A stretch of DNA of 9,162 nucleotides from Candidatus Saccharimonadota bacterium (GCA_003231925.1 QIKK01000033.1:1-9162); one strand, 5' to 3'. Counted from the stretch's first letter, positions 1-6,039 are shown. Numbers and translations are program-made. The notes: generated by a model from the sequence alone, not told the origin.

Positions 1-234
1 CAAGCCGAGGCAATTCTCCCTATCGGCCTAGCAATTTTAGAGGCTTTATTAACGTTTGCTGGTGTTGTAGCCGTTTTAATGGTAATTGTTGGAGCCTTTA
101 AATACATAATTACTCAGGGCGAACCAGATAAAGCTAAGGATGCTAGGTCGACCATTATCAATACACTTATTGGCTTGGCGATAGTGATATTAGCATCAGC
201 GGTTGTATCATTTATTGGTGGGAGGCTCAAATAG
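1..234 (+). CDS. T4SS pilin-like protein 1 (C-terminal part, cut by window edge)
   Basis: The frame is open from base 1 to a TAG at 232-234, giving 77 residues with no start in the window. Two hydrophobic helices are seen, roughly residues 13-35 and 52-72. They are joined by a short polar loop with the signature GEPDKAKDARSTI. This matches the loop of the four following genes (G-[ED]-x-x-K-x-x-x-[AS]-[RK]-[NS]-x-I), so it is a paralogue. Known of the family: VirB2/TrbC-like and T4SS_pilin proteins are small inner-membrane subunits with two helices that build conjugation or secretion pili; many CPR genomes carry arrays of them. That it assembles into a pilus is inference. The next start codon lies 3 bp after its stop, so the two are co-transcribed. 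The N-terminus and any signal peptide lie outside the window. Confidence 0.8.
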   Translation, partial: QAEAILPIGLAILEALLTFAGVVAVLMVIVGAFKYIITQGEPDKAKDARSTIINTLIGLAIVILASAVVSFIGGRLK

Positions 235-236
235 TT

Positions 237-527
237 ATGCTTGATATGCTAAAAACTATTGCAGAAATCCAAATTAATCCTTCAGAATTGAATATTCCCA
301 AGGCCAGTCCCTCAAGTGCTTCAGATATATTTAACCTAATATTCATCGTGGTTGGAGCAACAACAGTGATAGTTATGGTTATCGCCGGTATAAGTTTTAT
401 CTTGAGTCGTGGGGAACCCCAGAAAGCTGCCAGAGCACGAAACGCTATTATCTATGCTGCAATCGGGTTAATTATCGCACTGTTGGCATTTTCAGTTGTA
501 AAGTTTTTTGTAGGAACTATAAAATGA
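237..527 (+). CDS. T4SS pilin-like protein 2, short form without signal peptide
   Basis: A 96-residue membrane protein. Residues 1-30 are polar with no cleavable signal peptide. Helices span about 33-55 and 70-92, and the loop between them (SRGEPQKAARARNAIIYAAIG) is the family signature. It is the smallest complete member of the array and lacks the cysteine-containing exported segment of members 3-5, so its N-terminus may be cytoplasmic or it may insert as a simple helical hairpin. The start follows GGAGG at 221-225 (11 nt spacing, inside the previous gene's end). Its TGA overlaps the next ATG (ATGA, 524-527), which implies translational coupling. Assignment to the T4SS_pilin/VirB2-like family rests on topology and paralogy with its neighbours; the pilus role is inferred. 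Confidence 0.85.
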   Translation: MLDMLKTIAEIQINPSELNIPKASPSSASDIFNLIFIVVGATTVIVMVIAGISFILSRGEPQKAARARNAIIYAAIGLIIALLAFSVVKFFVGTIK

Positions 528-1009
528 GGATAAGGCAGATTTTCTCCAGCTTGTTGTTTATAGGGATGCTTATAGTTATGCTTGGTTCAGCGAGCGTTTA
601 TGCTGATAGTCCAGCGGTTAATTCTAAAGAAAATACCGTCCATCTTTCGGCAATCTCGCAGTCAGTCGCTGTTTCTAACTCTTCTGGTTTTGACCCCTTA
701 AAACAAAGTTGTGATAGCATAGACCCTGGCGTTCAAGCTGTTCCTGCAGTGTGTAAAGAAAAACAAGCAGACAGTGCCAATACTATATCTGGTGCAGTAG
801 CAAAATCTCTAAATCTACTGACTATAGCAGCTGGCATTATTGCCGTTATAATTATGATTATAGCTGGCATACAAATGGCGATGTCGTCTGGAGACTCTAA
901 AAAGGTTAGTGATTCTAGAAACGCTATAATCTATACAGCAATTGGTGTTGGTGTTATAGTGCTAGCTCGTACAATAGTGTCATTTATTGTATACAGGAAG
1001 TTTTTATGA
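524..1009 (+). CDS. T4SS pilin-like protein 3 with signal peptide and exported Cys-pair segment
   Basis: 161 residues, the longest of the array. A basic N-terminus (MRIRQ) and hydrophobic core end at a likely signal peptidase site, VYA|DS (residue 27). A Ser/Thr/Asn-rich exported segment follows (28-95) with two cysteines, C63 and C77. Two transmembrane helices lie at about 97-120 and 134-156, joined by the signature loop GDSKKVSDSRNAIIY. The start has AGGAA at 512-516, 7 nt away. Both ends overlap neighbours by ATGA, so expression is probably coupled to genes 2 and 4. The Cys pair could form a disulfide outside the cytoplasm (inference). The protein is larger than classical VirB2 because of the exported segment. 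Confidence 0.85.
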   Translation: MRIRQIFSSLLFIGMLIVMLGSASVYADSPAVNSKENTVHLSAISQSVAVSNSSGFDPLKQSCDSIDPGVQAVPAVCKEKQADSANTISGAVAKSLNLLTIAAGIIAVIIMIIAGIQMAMSSGDSKKVSDSRNAIIYTAIGVGVIVLARTIVSFIVYRKFL

Positions 1010-1428
1010 TTAAAAGGTATTCTACAACTTTATTAACAACTCTGGTGGCGGTAGGGATATTGGCAGTTTCTTTGTTGTTTGTGCCATCATTAGCAAATGC
1101 CGGCTCTGGTGATAGTGTTTGCGGGGGGCTTAATTCAGCAATATCAGGTCAAGACAGTACTACAAACCAAAATTGCGATAAAGCTAACGCCACCAAGGAC
1201 TTAAACAGCACCATTGAGTTGGCTTTGAATATGCTGTCAATTATCGCTGGAATCATATCGGTTATAATGATGATTATTGGCGGTCTAAAGTTTATAACCT
1301 CAGAGGGTGATTCGGCTAAAGTCATTTCAGCGAGAAATTCAATTATATTTTCTGTCGTAGGTTTTGGCATTGTGGCACTCGCACAGGTAATAATTAAGTT
1401 TGCCATTAAAAAGGCCTCCAGTGCATAA
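1006..1428 (+). CDS. T4SS pilin-like protein 4 with signal peptide and Cys pair
   Basis: 140 residues. The signal peptide has a clear hydrophobic core and an ANA|GS cleavage site (residue 32). The exported segment holds C39 and C57. Helices span about 75-97 and 112-134, with the loop EGDSAKVISARNSIIF. The start has AGGAAG at 995-1000, 5 nt upstream, and overlaps the previous stop as ATGA. It is very close in design to protein 5 (both carry GGLK[FY]ITS and ALAQVI). The TAA at 1426-1428 is followed by a 76-bp gap holding a promoter for gene 5, so this may be the last gene of the first transcript, although no terminator is visible in the gap and read-through is possible. Confidence 0.85.
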   Translation: MIKRYSTTLLTTLVAVGILAVSLLFVPSLANAGSGDSVCGGLNSAISGQDSTTNQNCDKANATKDLNSTIELALNMLSIIAGIISVIMMIIGGLKFITSEGDSAKVISARNSIIFSVVGFGIVALAQVIIKFAIKKASSA

Positions 1429-1432
1429 AAGA

Positions 1433-1460
1433 TTGACTAAATTATGTCATGTAATATAAT
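1433..1460 (+). promoter_or_regulatory. Sigma-70-type promoter before pilin gene 5
   Basis: TTGACT at 1433-1438 and a perfect TATAAT at 1455-1460 are separated by 16 nt. Transcription would start near 1467, giving a leader of about 38 nt. This is the strongest-looking promoter in the window and implies that the fifth pilin-like gene is made separately from, and perhaps more abundantly than, the four before it. Confidence 0.7.
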
Positions 1461-1504
1461 TGTGCTATAAACATAACTAGATTAACTACAAAAGGATTTT
1501 TAAA

Positions 1505-1936
1505 ATGACCAAATCAATTCAAAGAATATTGCTAACTATTGCGCTCTCCTTAGGTCTGGTTGCACCGCTTGCGGTGCCAGTTATAGCTTCTGCAGCGACT
1601 GATACCACCCCCAACCTATCTAACGCTCTTTGCCAGGGTGTAGCTCTAAAGATAGATAATTCTTGCGTAAACGATAGTACCTCTCAAAATACGGTTAATA
1701 ACATAATTGCCATTTCCTTGAATCTATTTTCTCTGTTGGTGGGCATCGTAGCTGTGATAATGATAATTGTCGGTGGCTTGAAGTATATAACCTCAGGCGG
1801 AGAGTCTAGTAATGTGACCGGAGCTAAAAATACAATACTCTACGCAATTGTAGGGCTTGTTATAGTTGCACTAGCCCAGGTAATTGTCAGGTTTGTCCTA
1901 AAAAAGACTGATGCGGCGATAACGCCAACGCCGTAA
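1505..1936 (+). CDS. T4SS pilin-like protein 5, independently transcribed
   Basis: 143 residues. The signal peptide has a likely cleavage around ASA|A (residues 28-31). A short exported segment carries C43 and C54. Helices lie at about 72-94 and 110-132, joined by SGGESSNVTGAKNTILY, with a short Thr/Pro tail (ITPTP). The start is supported by AAAGGA at 1491-1496, 8 nt upstream. Unlike genes 1-4 it has its own promoter and a strong downstream hairpin, so it is a monocistronic unit. A good Shine-Dalgarno plus a near-consensus promoter fit a structural subunit made in quantity, making this the best candidate in the array for a major pilin (inference). Function is assigned from family topology only. 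Confidence 0.85.
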   Translation: MTKSIQRILLTIALSLGLVAPLAVPVIASAATDTTPNLSNALCQGVALKIDNSCVNDSTSQNTVNNIIAISLNLFSLLVGIVAVIMIIVGGLKYITSGGESSNVTGAKNTILYAIVGLVIVALAQVIVRFVLKKTDAAITPTP

Positions 1937-1963
1937 ATGTCATAAAGATTTCCTTTAAGAATT

Positions 1964-2000
1964 AAAAGGTTCCCCGTTCTCTTGTAGCGGGGTCTTTTTA
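1964..2000. terminator. Bidirectional hairpin terminator between pilin gene 5 and hsp20
   Basis: CCCCG (1972-1976) pairs with CGGGG (1988-1992) around an 11-nt loop. Flanking AAAAGG and TCTTTTTA give a U-tract for + transcripts, and the reverse strand reads a hairpin followed by CCTTTT. It lies between the 3' ends of two converging genes and can serve both. Confidence 0.75.
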
Positions 2001-2016
2001 AATTTAGTAAAAAGAT

Positions 2017-2490
2017 TTATTGGATAGTAATTTTCTTAACGGTGTCTTGTTTCACTTTAGTAAAACTAATTGTCAATACACCGTCTTTAAGCACAGCTTC
2101 AATCTCTTCTTCTTTAACTGGAACAGGTAGTGCTATGCTACGGCTAAATTCGCCCCAATAGCATTCTTGCACAAAGTAGTTTTCTACTCCTTCGTCTGAT
2201 CCAGCACTTAAAGTACCACGCACACTTAATGTGTTGTCGGCAATACTTACGTCCAGGTCATTCTTATTGACACCTGCAGTGCGAGCTTTAACGATAAGTT
2301 TTTCTTTGGTCTCATAAACATCAACCGCTAGTTGACCTGGGATAGCTTCGTCTTCTTCCCACTCATTAGATGGTGTGCCTTCAGCTGTATCGTTGCTGGC
2401 TGGTGCATCCATATCGGCATCATCCCCGAGAAATGCAGCCGTTAGTTCGTCTTCCATTAATAGATCTTCGTCTTGTGATTTTTTCGCCAT
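2017..2490 (-). CDS. Hsp20/alpha-crystallin small heat-shock protein
   Basis: 157 residues. It is an ATP-independent holdase that binds unfolding proteins in the cytoplasm (family knowledge). Residues 1-48 are an acidic, Asp/Glu-rich, probably disordered arm. The alpha-crystallin domain covers about 50-145, with the conserved GEFSRSIALP stretch (113-122) and the family signature A-x-x-K-D-G-V-L (A132-L139). The C-terminal I-T-I (154-156) is the I-x-I anchor used for oligomer assembly. The start was set at 2490 rather than at an upstream in-frame ATG because AAGGAGGG lies 11 nt before it and the 57 extra upstream residues (Cys-rich, unlike Hsp20) would cross the Shine-Dalgarno. No CIRCE inverted repeat is seen upstream. 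It shares its 3' terminator with pilin gene 5 and is divergent from comF. Confidence 0.92.
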   Translation of the reverse strand: MAKKSQDEDLLMEDELTAAFLGDDADMDAPASNDTAEGTPSNEWEEDEAIPGQLAVDVYETKEKLIVKARTAGVNKNDLDVSIADNTLSVRGTLSAGSDEGVENYFVQECYWGEFSRSIALPVPVKEEEIEAVLKDGVLTISFTKVKQDTVKKITIQ

Positions 2491-2496
2491 AGTAGC

Positions 2497-2510
2497 GGGT
2501 TCCCTCCTTA
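2497..2510 (-). promoter_or_regulatory. Strong Shine-Dalgarno that fixes the hsp20 start
   Basis: The minus strand reads TAAGGAGGGAA just before the ATG at 2490, a near-perfect match to the 16S 3' end. It is the strongest ribosome-binding site in the window and argues against translation from the upstream in-frame ATG at 2661. Confidence 0.8.
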
Positions 2511-2590
2511 AATAGTATTGAATGTTGCCATTGTCTCGCTTTTTTAGATAACATTCTGGCTTTTTTATGTTAAAACCAGTATAACTGCCA

Positions 2591-2619
2591 GTGACATAAG
2601 AGCAACCCTGATTTACTAT
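2591..2619 (+). promoter_or_regulatory. Possible comF promoter
   Basis: GTGACA (2591-2596) and TACTAT (2614-2619) with 17-nt spacing would give a start near 2626 and a leader of about 17 nt lacking a Shine-Dalgarno. The match is moderate and no other signal supports it. Confidence 0.4.
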
Positions 2620-2642
2620 ATTTACAACACAATAAATACAAC

Positions 2643-3344
2643 ATGCTGAATTTAGACACAATATTTGAGCTCATTGCTCCCCATCAATGTATCGCCTGCG
2701 GAATAGAAGGAGAGGTGTTATGCACTATGTGTTTAGCTAATGCTGGTGGCACTATTCAGCCGAGGTGTGCTGGTTGCATGCGATTATCCAAAAATTCAAA
2801 AACCTGTCAAACCTGCAAGTCATGGCTGAATATTTATGCGATTTATGTAGCTACACTGTACGAGGGGATATACGAGCAAATGATCCGTTCTTTTAAATTT
2901 AACGTTAGAAGGCAGACGGCCATACCAATGGCAAAAATGCTATATGACGTAATCCCTTCAGACTTACCGGATGGAATTATAGTTAGTCCTTTGCCGACTG
3001 CCCCATCGCGTATTCGCCAGAGAGGCTTTGATCACGCAACATTGCTTGCAAAAAAATTGGTCGCCAACCTCTCTAATTCCAAGGAGGCTCCTTGGAACGG
3101 GTGCTTTAGGGCACTTTTAGGCCGTAAAACAAACATTCGGCAACTTGGGTCTTCCCGATCGCAGAGGATAGAGCAAATGAAAAATGAATTTTTTGTTCCT
3201 AATCCGCAACAAGTAGCTGGTAAACAGATTTTATTAGTGGATGACGTAATGACTACTGGTGCCTCGATATCTGCAGCGGCAAAAGTTTTAAAAGAAGCTG
3301 GAGCGAAGCGAATTTATGCCACGATTTTTGCTCAAAAAACCTAA
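2643..3344 (+). CDS. comF: ComF-family phosphoribosyltransferase-like competence protein
   Basis: 233 residues, a usual length for ComF. The N-terminal double zinc ribbon has four CxxC pairs: C16/C19, C27/C30, C42/C45 and C55/C58. The C-terminal half is a type I phosphoribosyltransferase fold, with IRQRGFDHATLLAK (124-137), the RQLGSSRSQRIEQMKNEF segment and the PRPP-loop motif LLVDDVMTTGAS (197-208). ComF proteins act in the cytoplasm in natural DNA uptake, probably handling imported single strands; this role is known from the family, not visible here. The gene is alone on its transcript, divergent from hsp20, and 56 bp before tRNA-Ser(GCU). There is no clear Shine-Dalgarno at the ATG. The start is preferred because the first zinc pair begins at residue 16, typical for ComF. 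Confidence 0.9.
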   Translation: MLNLDTIFELIAPHQCIACGIEGEVLCTMCLANAGGTIQPRCAGCMRLSKNSKTCQTCKSWLNIYAIYVATLYEGIYEQMIRSFKFNVRRQTAIPMAKMLYDVIPSDLPDGIIVSPLPTAPSRIRQRGFDHATLLAKKLVANLSNSKEAPWNGCFRALLGRKTNIRQLGSSRSQRIEQMKNEFFVPNPQQVAGKQILLVDDVMTTGASISAAAKVLKEAGAKRIYATIFAQKT

Positions 3345-3400
3345 ACCCCCTTCTCTTTTTGTATCTGATAAGATAAGATTAGTAACGCAACTTAGTACAT

Positions 3401-3493
3401 GGAGAGGTACCCAAGTGGCTTAAGGGGACGGTTTGCTAAATCGTTAGGTCGGCGAAAGTTGGCGCGAGGGTTCGAATCCCTCTCTCTCCGCCA
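3401..3493 (+). tRNA. tRNA-Ser(GCU) with encoded CCA
   Basis: Acceptor GGAGAGG (3401-3407) pairs with TCTCTCC (3483-3489), with a G discriminator and CCA at 3491-3493. The anticodon stem ACGGT/ATCGT encloses TTGCTAA, with anticodon GCT at 3435-3437. The long variable arm (about 3445-3465) folds around a GAAA tetraloop, as expected for serine tRNA. The T arm is GAGGG-TTCGAAT-CCCTC. It reads AGC/AGU. Confidence 0.95.
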
Positions 3494-3529
3494 AACTTAG
3501 AATAGGGCTTCTAGCCCTGTTTTAAGTTT
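3493..3529 (+). terminator. 16-bp hairpin directly after tRNA-Ser(GCU)
   Basis: Bases 3493-3508 pair with 3514-3529 around the loop TTCTA, with only two G-U wobbles. The core is AGGGC/GCCCT and the descending arm is U-rich (GTTTTAAGTTT). It starts at the A of the encoded CCA. It probably terminates the tRNA transcript or guides 3' processing. Confidence 0.65.
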
Positions 3530-3632
3530 GATTGATAGGGATTTGAACCCTCGCGAGTGGTTCGCATATCAGTCACAGTCCCCAGCGTAAGCGGGCGACT
3601 GGATTGAGATGGTCCCTCTCCCTCTCTCCGCC
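3530..3632 (+). repeat. tRNA-Ser-linked structured repeat, copy 1
   Basis: Bases 3530-3550 are identical, in reverse complement, to 5763-5783 (copy 2). Next come a hairpin with stem GAACC (3545-3549)/GGTTC (3559-3563), and a second structure with outer stem CAGTC (3570-3574)/GACTG (3597-3601) enclosing AGC-GTAA-GC. GGTCCCTCTC (3611-3620) is also present in copy 2. The copy closes with CTCTCTCCGCC (3622-3632), which repeats the tRNA-Ser(GCU) 3' end (3482-3492). In addition, 3537-3555 is the reverse complement of the tRNA T-arm region 3463-3481 with one mismatch in 19. Copy 1 shares ends and fold plan with copies 2 and 3, but not the sequence of its inner stems. Confidence 0.6.
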
Positions 3633-3638
3633 CTTAAA

Positions 3639-3660
3639 AGTTCCTAGCACGGAAGGAACT
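3639..3660. other. Hairpin between the repeat and the membrane-protein unit
   Basis: AGTTCCT (3639-3645) pairs with AGGAACT (3654-3660) around an 8-nt loop. There is no U-tract, so the role is unclear; it could end read-through from the tRNA or mark the element's outer edge. Apart from the promoter described next, nothing else is recognised between 3661 and 3732. Confidence 0.4.
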
Positions 3661-3719
3661 ATGATAGGATTACGGTGCAATAAGTTGTTTATATCTAGCG
3701 GTAATAAGTAAAAATTGTG

Positions 3720-3733
3720 TACAATAAAACCTA
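3720..3733 (+). promoter_or_regulatory. -10 box placing transcription start at the ATG (leaderless)
   Basis: TACAAT at 3720-3725 is followed by only 7 nt before ATG 3733, so the predicted transcript starts at or one base before the start codon. No convincing -35 box and no Shine-Dalgarno are seen. Confidence 0.45.
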
Positions 3734-4305
3734 TGAAGGACAATTTAGATAGAGATAATAATTCAAATTGGAGATATTCATCTGGAAATGACTCAAAGTT
3801 TGAAGGAGAACACTTAGATAACCATCCTGGTGTGCCTCTACAGGAGATTCCAACGGTTAAGTGGACTGCCTCTGAATATATTGCGCATGAAAAAAACTCT
3901 AGTTGGTATCTAATATTTATTGGGAGTATTGGGCTATTGGTTGCTGTTATATATCTTATTACAAAGGATATTCTTGCCAGCACGGTTATATTATTAACAG
4001 GTATAATTATGGGTATTTATGCCAAGCGCAAACCTACATCTAAACAGTATGAAATTAGTGAGAGTGGTATAAAAATAGACGGGAAATATTATCCACATAG
4101 AACCTTTAAATCGTTTTCTGTTGTAAAAGAAGGAGCCATAGAAAGTGTCTGGATAAGGCCAATAAAAAGAATCGCTCCAGTAGTTATTATGTACTATCCC
4201 CCAGAGGACGGTCAAAAAATTATAGATATCCTGTCCAATTTTTTGCCCCATGAGCAACGAGAGCTTGATGTAGTAGATAAGTTGTCTAAAAAAATGAGAT
4301 TCTAG
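3733..4305 (+). CDS. Membrane protein of unknown function: helical hairpin plus C-terminal domain
   Basis: 190 residues from ATG 3733. An in-frame TTG at 3715 would add six residues but overlaps the -10 box. Residues 1-45 are polar and Asn/Asp-rich. A W-x-A-x-E-Y-x-x-x-E-K-x-x-x-W-Y stretch follows (44-59) and leads into two close membrane helices (about 58-78 and 80-97). After AKRKP comes a soluble domain of roughly 90 residues, beta-rich then helical, with Y-x-I-S-x-x-G-I-x-I-x-G-x-x-Y. This order resembles bacterial PH-like membrane proteins and small conserved CPR membrane proteins. That comparison is from memory of the pattern and gives no function. The basic AKRK after the second helix suggests the C-terminal domain is cytoplasmic. 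It is followed 7 bp later by another membrane-protein gene, so the two probably form an operon. Confidence 0.75.
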   Translation: MKDNLDRDNNSNWRYSSGNDSKFEGEHLDNHPGVPLQEIPTVKWTASEYIAHEKNSSWYLIFIGSIGLLVAVIYLITKDILASTVILLTGIIMGIYAKRKPTSKQYEISESGIKIDGKYYPHRTFKSFSVVKEGAIESVWIRPIKRIAPVVIMYYPPEDGQKIIDILSNFLPHEQRELDVVDKLSKKMRF

Positions 4306-4312
4306 TATATTC

Positions 4313-5437
4313 GTGAAATATCTACGTAAATTTATCTTATCTTTTGTTTCATCCACGCTAGTTACTTTATTGATAGCTACTGCTGTATTGTCAATATTGA
4401 ACAATACCGTTACTAACCGGGTAGTCGTTAAAAGCTGGTTCAACCAGAGCGGTCTATACGATAATTTTGTTAACGAGATTACATCAACAACCACAAAACA
4501 ATCCAGGAGTAATCCTGCAGAAGCTTTGATTAGTAAAACTACCATTCAAGAAGTAGCAAACAGCGCATTTAAACCTGATTTTATAAAATCATCTCTGGAA
4601 ACAGCCCTAGACGGTACCTATAACTGGCTAGAGGGCAAGACTCCAGATTTACAAATAAGGTTAGATTTTTCTAACCCTAAGAATGTTTTTGCGGAGCAAT
4701 TAGCAAAGAGAGTTACTGCAACCGCCACACAATTACCAGTTTGTACTTCAGCAAATTTTTCACAACCATTTGATGTATTCTCTGCCACCTGCATTCCACC
4801 AAATGTTAATATCCCAGTTTTAGCGTCAGAATTCAGGCAAAGCATACTTACCAACAAGGATTTTCTACCAATTTCAACAATAACTGCGTCCGATATTATG
4901 GTTGATTCTAATGGTACTAAGAAGCCAATCTCAGAAGCCTATCAAAATTTGCCAACTTGGTATCGCAGGGCTACTTTTCTAGTCTGGATATCTGCATTTT
5001 TTACTGTTCTGGCTATGTTTGGGGTGGTATATCTAGCAGATTCCAAGAGAAAAGGCCTCTGGAGGATTAGTGGAGCATTATATTTTGTAGCTTCTTCTAT
5101 CGCATTAACTAGCTTTATTGGTAGAAAATTAGCTTTCTCGGATACTGGTATGGCAACTAATAGTTCTACGGGTCTTTTTGAAAATCTTAATCTTATAGTC
5201 CCATTTTTGAGGCGGGCCGTAATTGATCTGTCTACCTGGGGATATAAGTTTGCTATTGGATACGCAGTGGTAGCAATAATATTAACCGTAACATTACTAC
5301 TTACTCGTAAAAAACATCAACAAGAGCCCAATATAGACAAGTACACACCCAACAACCCAAAAGAAAAATCTATAGAAGTAGAAAAAGAAAGTGATACTAC
5401 CAACAATCCACTAGAAATTAAATCTGGGCAAAAATAG
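4313..5437 (+). CDS. Four-helix membrane protein with large extracytoplasmic domain, function unknown
   Basis: 374 residues starting at GTG 4313, 7 bp after the previous stop. No Shine-Dalgarno is seen, so translation may be coupled. Helix 1 (about 8-30) follows a basic N-terminus. Residues 31-219 are a soluble, Ser/Thr/Asn-rich region with a likely disulfide pair C144/C160. Helices 2 to 4 are at about 220-242, 251-273 and 311-332. The final 42 residues are highly charged (Lys/Glu/Asn) and probably cytoplasmic. The positive residues in KYLRK, DSKRKG and TRKKH agree with N-in, C-in topology and the big domain outside. I do not recognise a family. Co-location with the preceding hairpin protein suggests a shared envelope role (inference). 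It ends 29 bp before the encoded 3' end of tRNA-Arg on the other strand. Confidence 0.75.
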   Translation: MKYLRKFILSFVSSTLVTLLIATAVLSILNNTVTNRVVVKSWFNQSGLYDNFVNEITSTTTKQSRSNPAEALISKTTIQEVANSAFKPDFIKSSLETALDGTYNWLEGKTPDLQIRLDFSNPKNVFAEQLAKRVTATATQLPVCTSANFSQPFDVFSATCIPPNVNIPVLASEFRQSILTNKDFLPISTITASDIMVDSNGTKKPISEAYQNLPTWYRRATFLVWISAFFTVLAMFGVVYLADSKRKGLWRISGALYFVASSIALTSFIGRKLAFSDTGMATNSSTGLFENLNLIVPFLRRAVIDLSTWGYKFAIGYAVVAIILTVTLLLTRKKHQQEPNIDKYTPNNPKEKSIEVEKESDTTNNPLEIKSGQK

Positions 5438-5466
5438 ATGTTAGTATCATTGTTATTCTAAGAATT

Positions 5467-5543
5467 TGGTACACCCGGCGCGATTCGAACGCACGACCTC
5501 CTGTACCGCAAACAGACGCTCTATCCAGCTGAGCTACGGGTGC
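5467..5543 (-). tRNA. tRNA-Arg(GCG) with encoded CCA
   Basis: On the minus strand, acceptor GCACCCG (5543-5537) pairs with CGGGTGT (5477-5471), with discriminator A and CCA (5469-5467). The D arm AGCTCAGCTGGATAGAGC is typical of bacterial arginine tRNA. The anticodon loop TTGCGGT (5511-5505) has anticodon GCG. The T arm is GTGCG-TTCGAAT-CGCGC. The body is 74 nt. GCG would read CGC/CGU directly, in place of the usual inosine-forming ACG. Confidence 0.9.
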
Positions 5544-5657
5544 TTGATGGTAATTAATAAACTACATTTATTAAAAAAATAGACTTCTTCTAATCGTATA
5601 AAAAACTAAATGAACAGGGGTAATAATACCATAATCAATCGTACTTGCATAATTTCG

Positions 5658-5675
5658 TGGCGGAGAGGGAGGGAT
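5658..5675. repeat. 18-bp exact direct repeat of the tRNA-Ser(UGA) 3' end
   Basis: TGGCGGAGAGGGAGGGAT here is identical to 5823-5840, the tRNA 3' end from the last T-loop base through CCA. The two copies are 165 bp apart and bracket repeat copy 2. This is the layout of an attachment-site duplication at a tRNA gene, or of a partly deleted tandem tRNA duplication. Confidence 0.75.
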
Positions 5676-5782
5676 GAGAGGGACCTAATTAATCTATACG
5701 CCGAATAGTATTCGGGTATTAAACTAATTAGCGAACCCCTTTTTTGTAAAACAAAAAATGTCGGGTTCAAATCCCTATCAAT

Positions 5783-5783
<1 letters not shown>
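5676..5783 (-). repeat. tRNA-Ser-linked structured repeat, copy 2
   Basis: Given by + coordinates, the outer stem is CTAATTA (5685-5691)/TAATTAG (5725-5731), enclosing the hairpin CCGAA (5701-5705)/TTCGG (5711-5715). A second hairpin has base GAACCC (5733-5738)/GGGTTC (5763-5768) and an 8-bp top TTTTTTGT (5740-5747)/ACAAAAAA (5751-5758). A 21-bp block (5763-5783) is shared exactly with copy 1, and 5711-5731 is shared exactly with copy 3. GAGAGGGACC (5676-5685) is the reverse complement of 3611-3620. Read on the minus strand it follows tRNA-Ser(UGA), as copy 1 follows tRNA-Ser(GCU). No protein is encoded. It may be a small transposon-like element or a structured trailer RNA. Confidence 0.7.
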
Positions 5784-5897
<114 letters not shown>

Positions 5898-5908
5898 ACA
5901 TTAGGGGG

Positions 5909-5939
5909 ATTATAACAGATGAGAAGTGATATATGTAAA
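5909..5939 (-). promoter_or_regulatory. Promoter of the UGA-anticodon tRNA
   Basis: On the minus strand TTTACA (5939-5934) and a perfect TATAAT (5914-5909) are separated by 19 nt. The -10 ends 11 nt before the tRNA 5' end, which fits a short 5' leader for RNase P. The spacing is longer than ideal. Confidence 0.55.
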
Positions 5940-5946
5940 CGTACAG

Positions 5947-6028
5947 CTAATTAATCTTTCGGGTATTAAACTAATTAGTGAACCTTTTTTTTGTAGAACA
6001 AAAAAGATCAGGTTCAAATGCTCAATCA
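5947..6028 (-). repeat. tRNA-Ser-linked structured repeat, copy 3
   Basis: In + coordinates the outer stem is CTAATTA (5947-5953)/TAATTAG (5972-5978); 5958-5978 is identical to 5711-5731 of copy 2. The second hairpin has GAACC (5980-5984)/GGTTC (6011-6015) and TTTTTTGT (5987-5994)/ACAAAAAA (5998-6005). The loop is AGA, against AAA in copy 2. It lacks the inner CCGAA/TTCGG hairpin's 5' half and carries no second tRNA 3' end. On the minus strand it lies downstream of tRNA-Ser(CGA). Confidence 0.65.
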
Positions 6029-6039
6029 TCTATCAAAAC

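Noticed and set aside
2545..2574. Promoter for hsp20 (TTAACA with TATCTA on the minus strand)
   Set aside because: Spacing of 18 nt and a poor -10 match; not strong enough to annotate. No CIRCE-type operator is present.
2491..2661. N-terminal extension of 57 residues for the Hsp20 protein
   Set aside because: It would cross the strong Shine-Dalgarno at 2497-2510, is Cys-rich and unlike the family, and overlaps the comF start.
3573..3983. 136-residue minus-strand open frame
   Set aside because: Spans the repeat element and the antisense of the membrane-protein gene, with no ribosome site and no recognisable domain.
3994..4545. 183-residue minus-strand open frame
   Set aside because: Shadow of two + strand membrane-protein genes with better start context and coherent topology.
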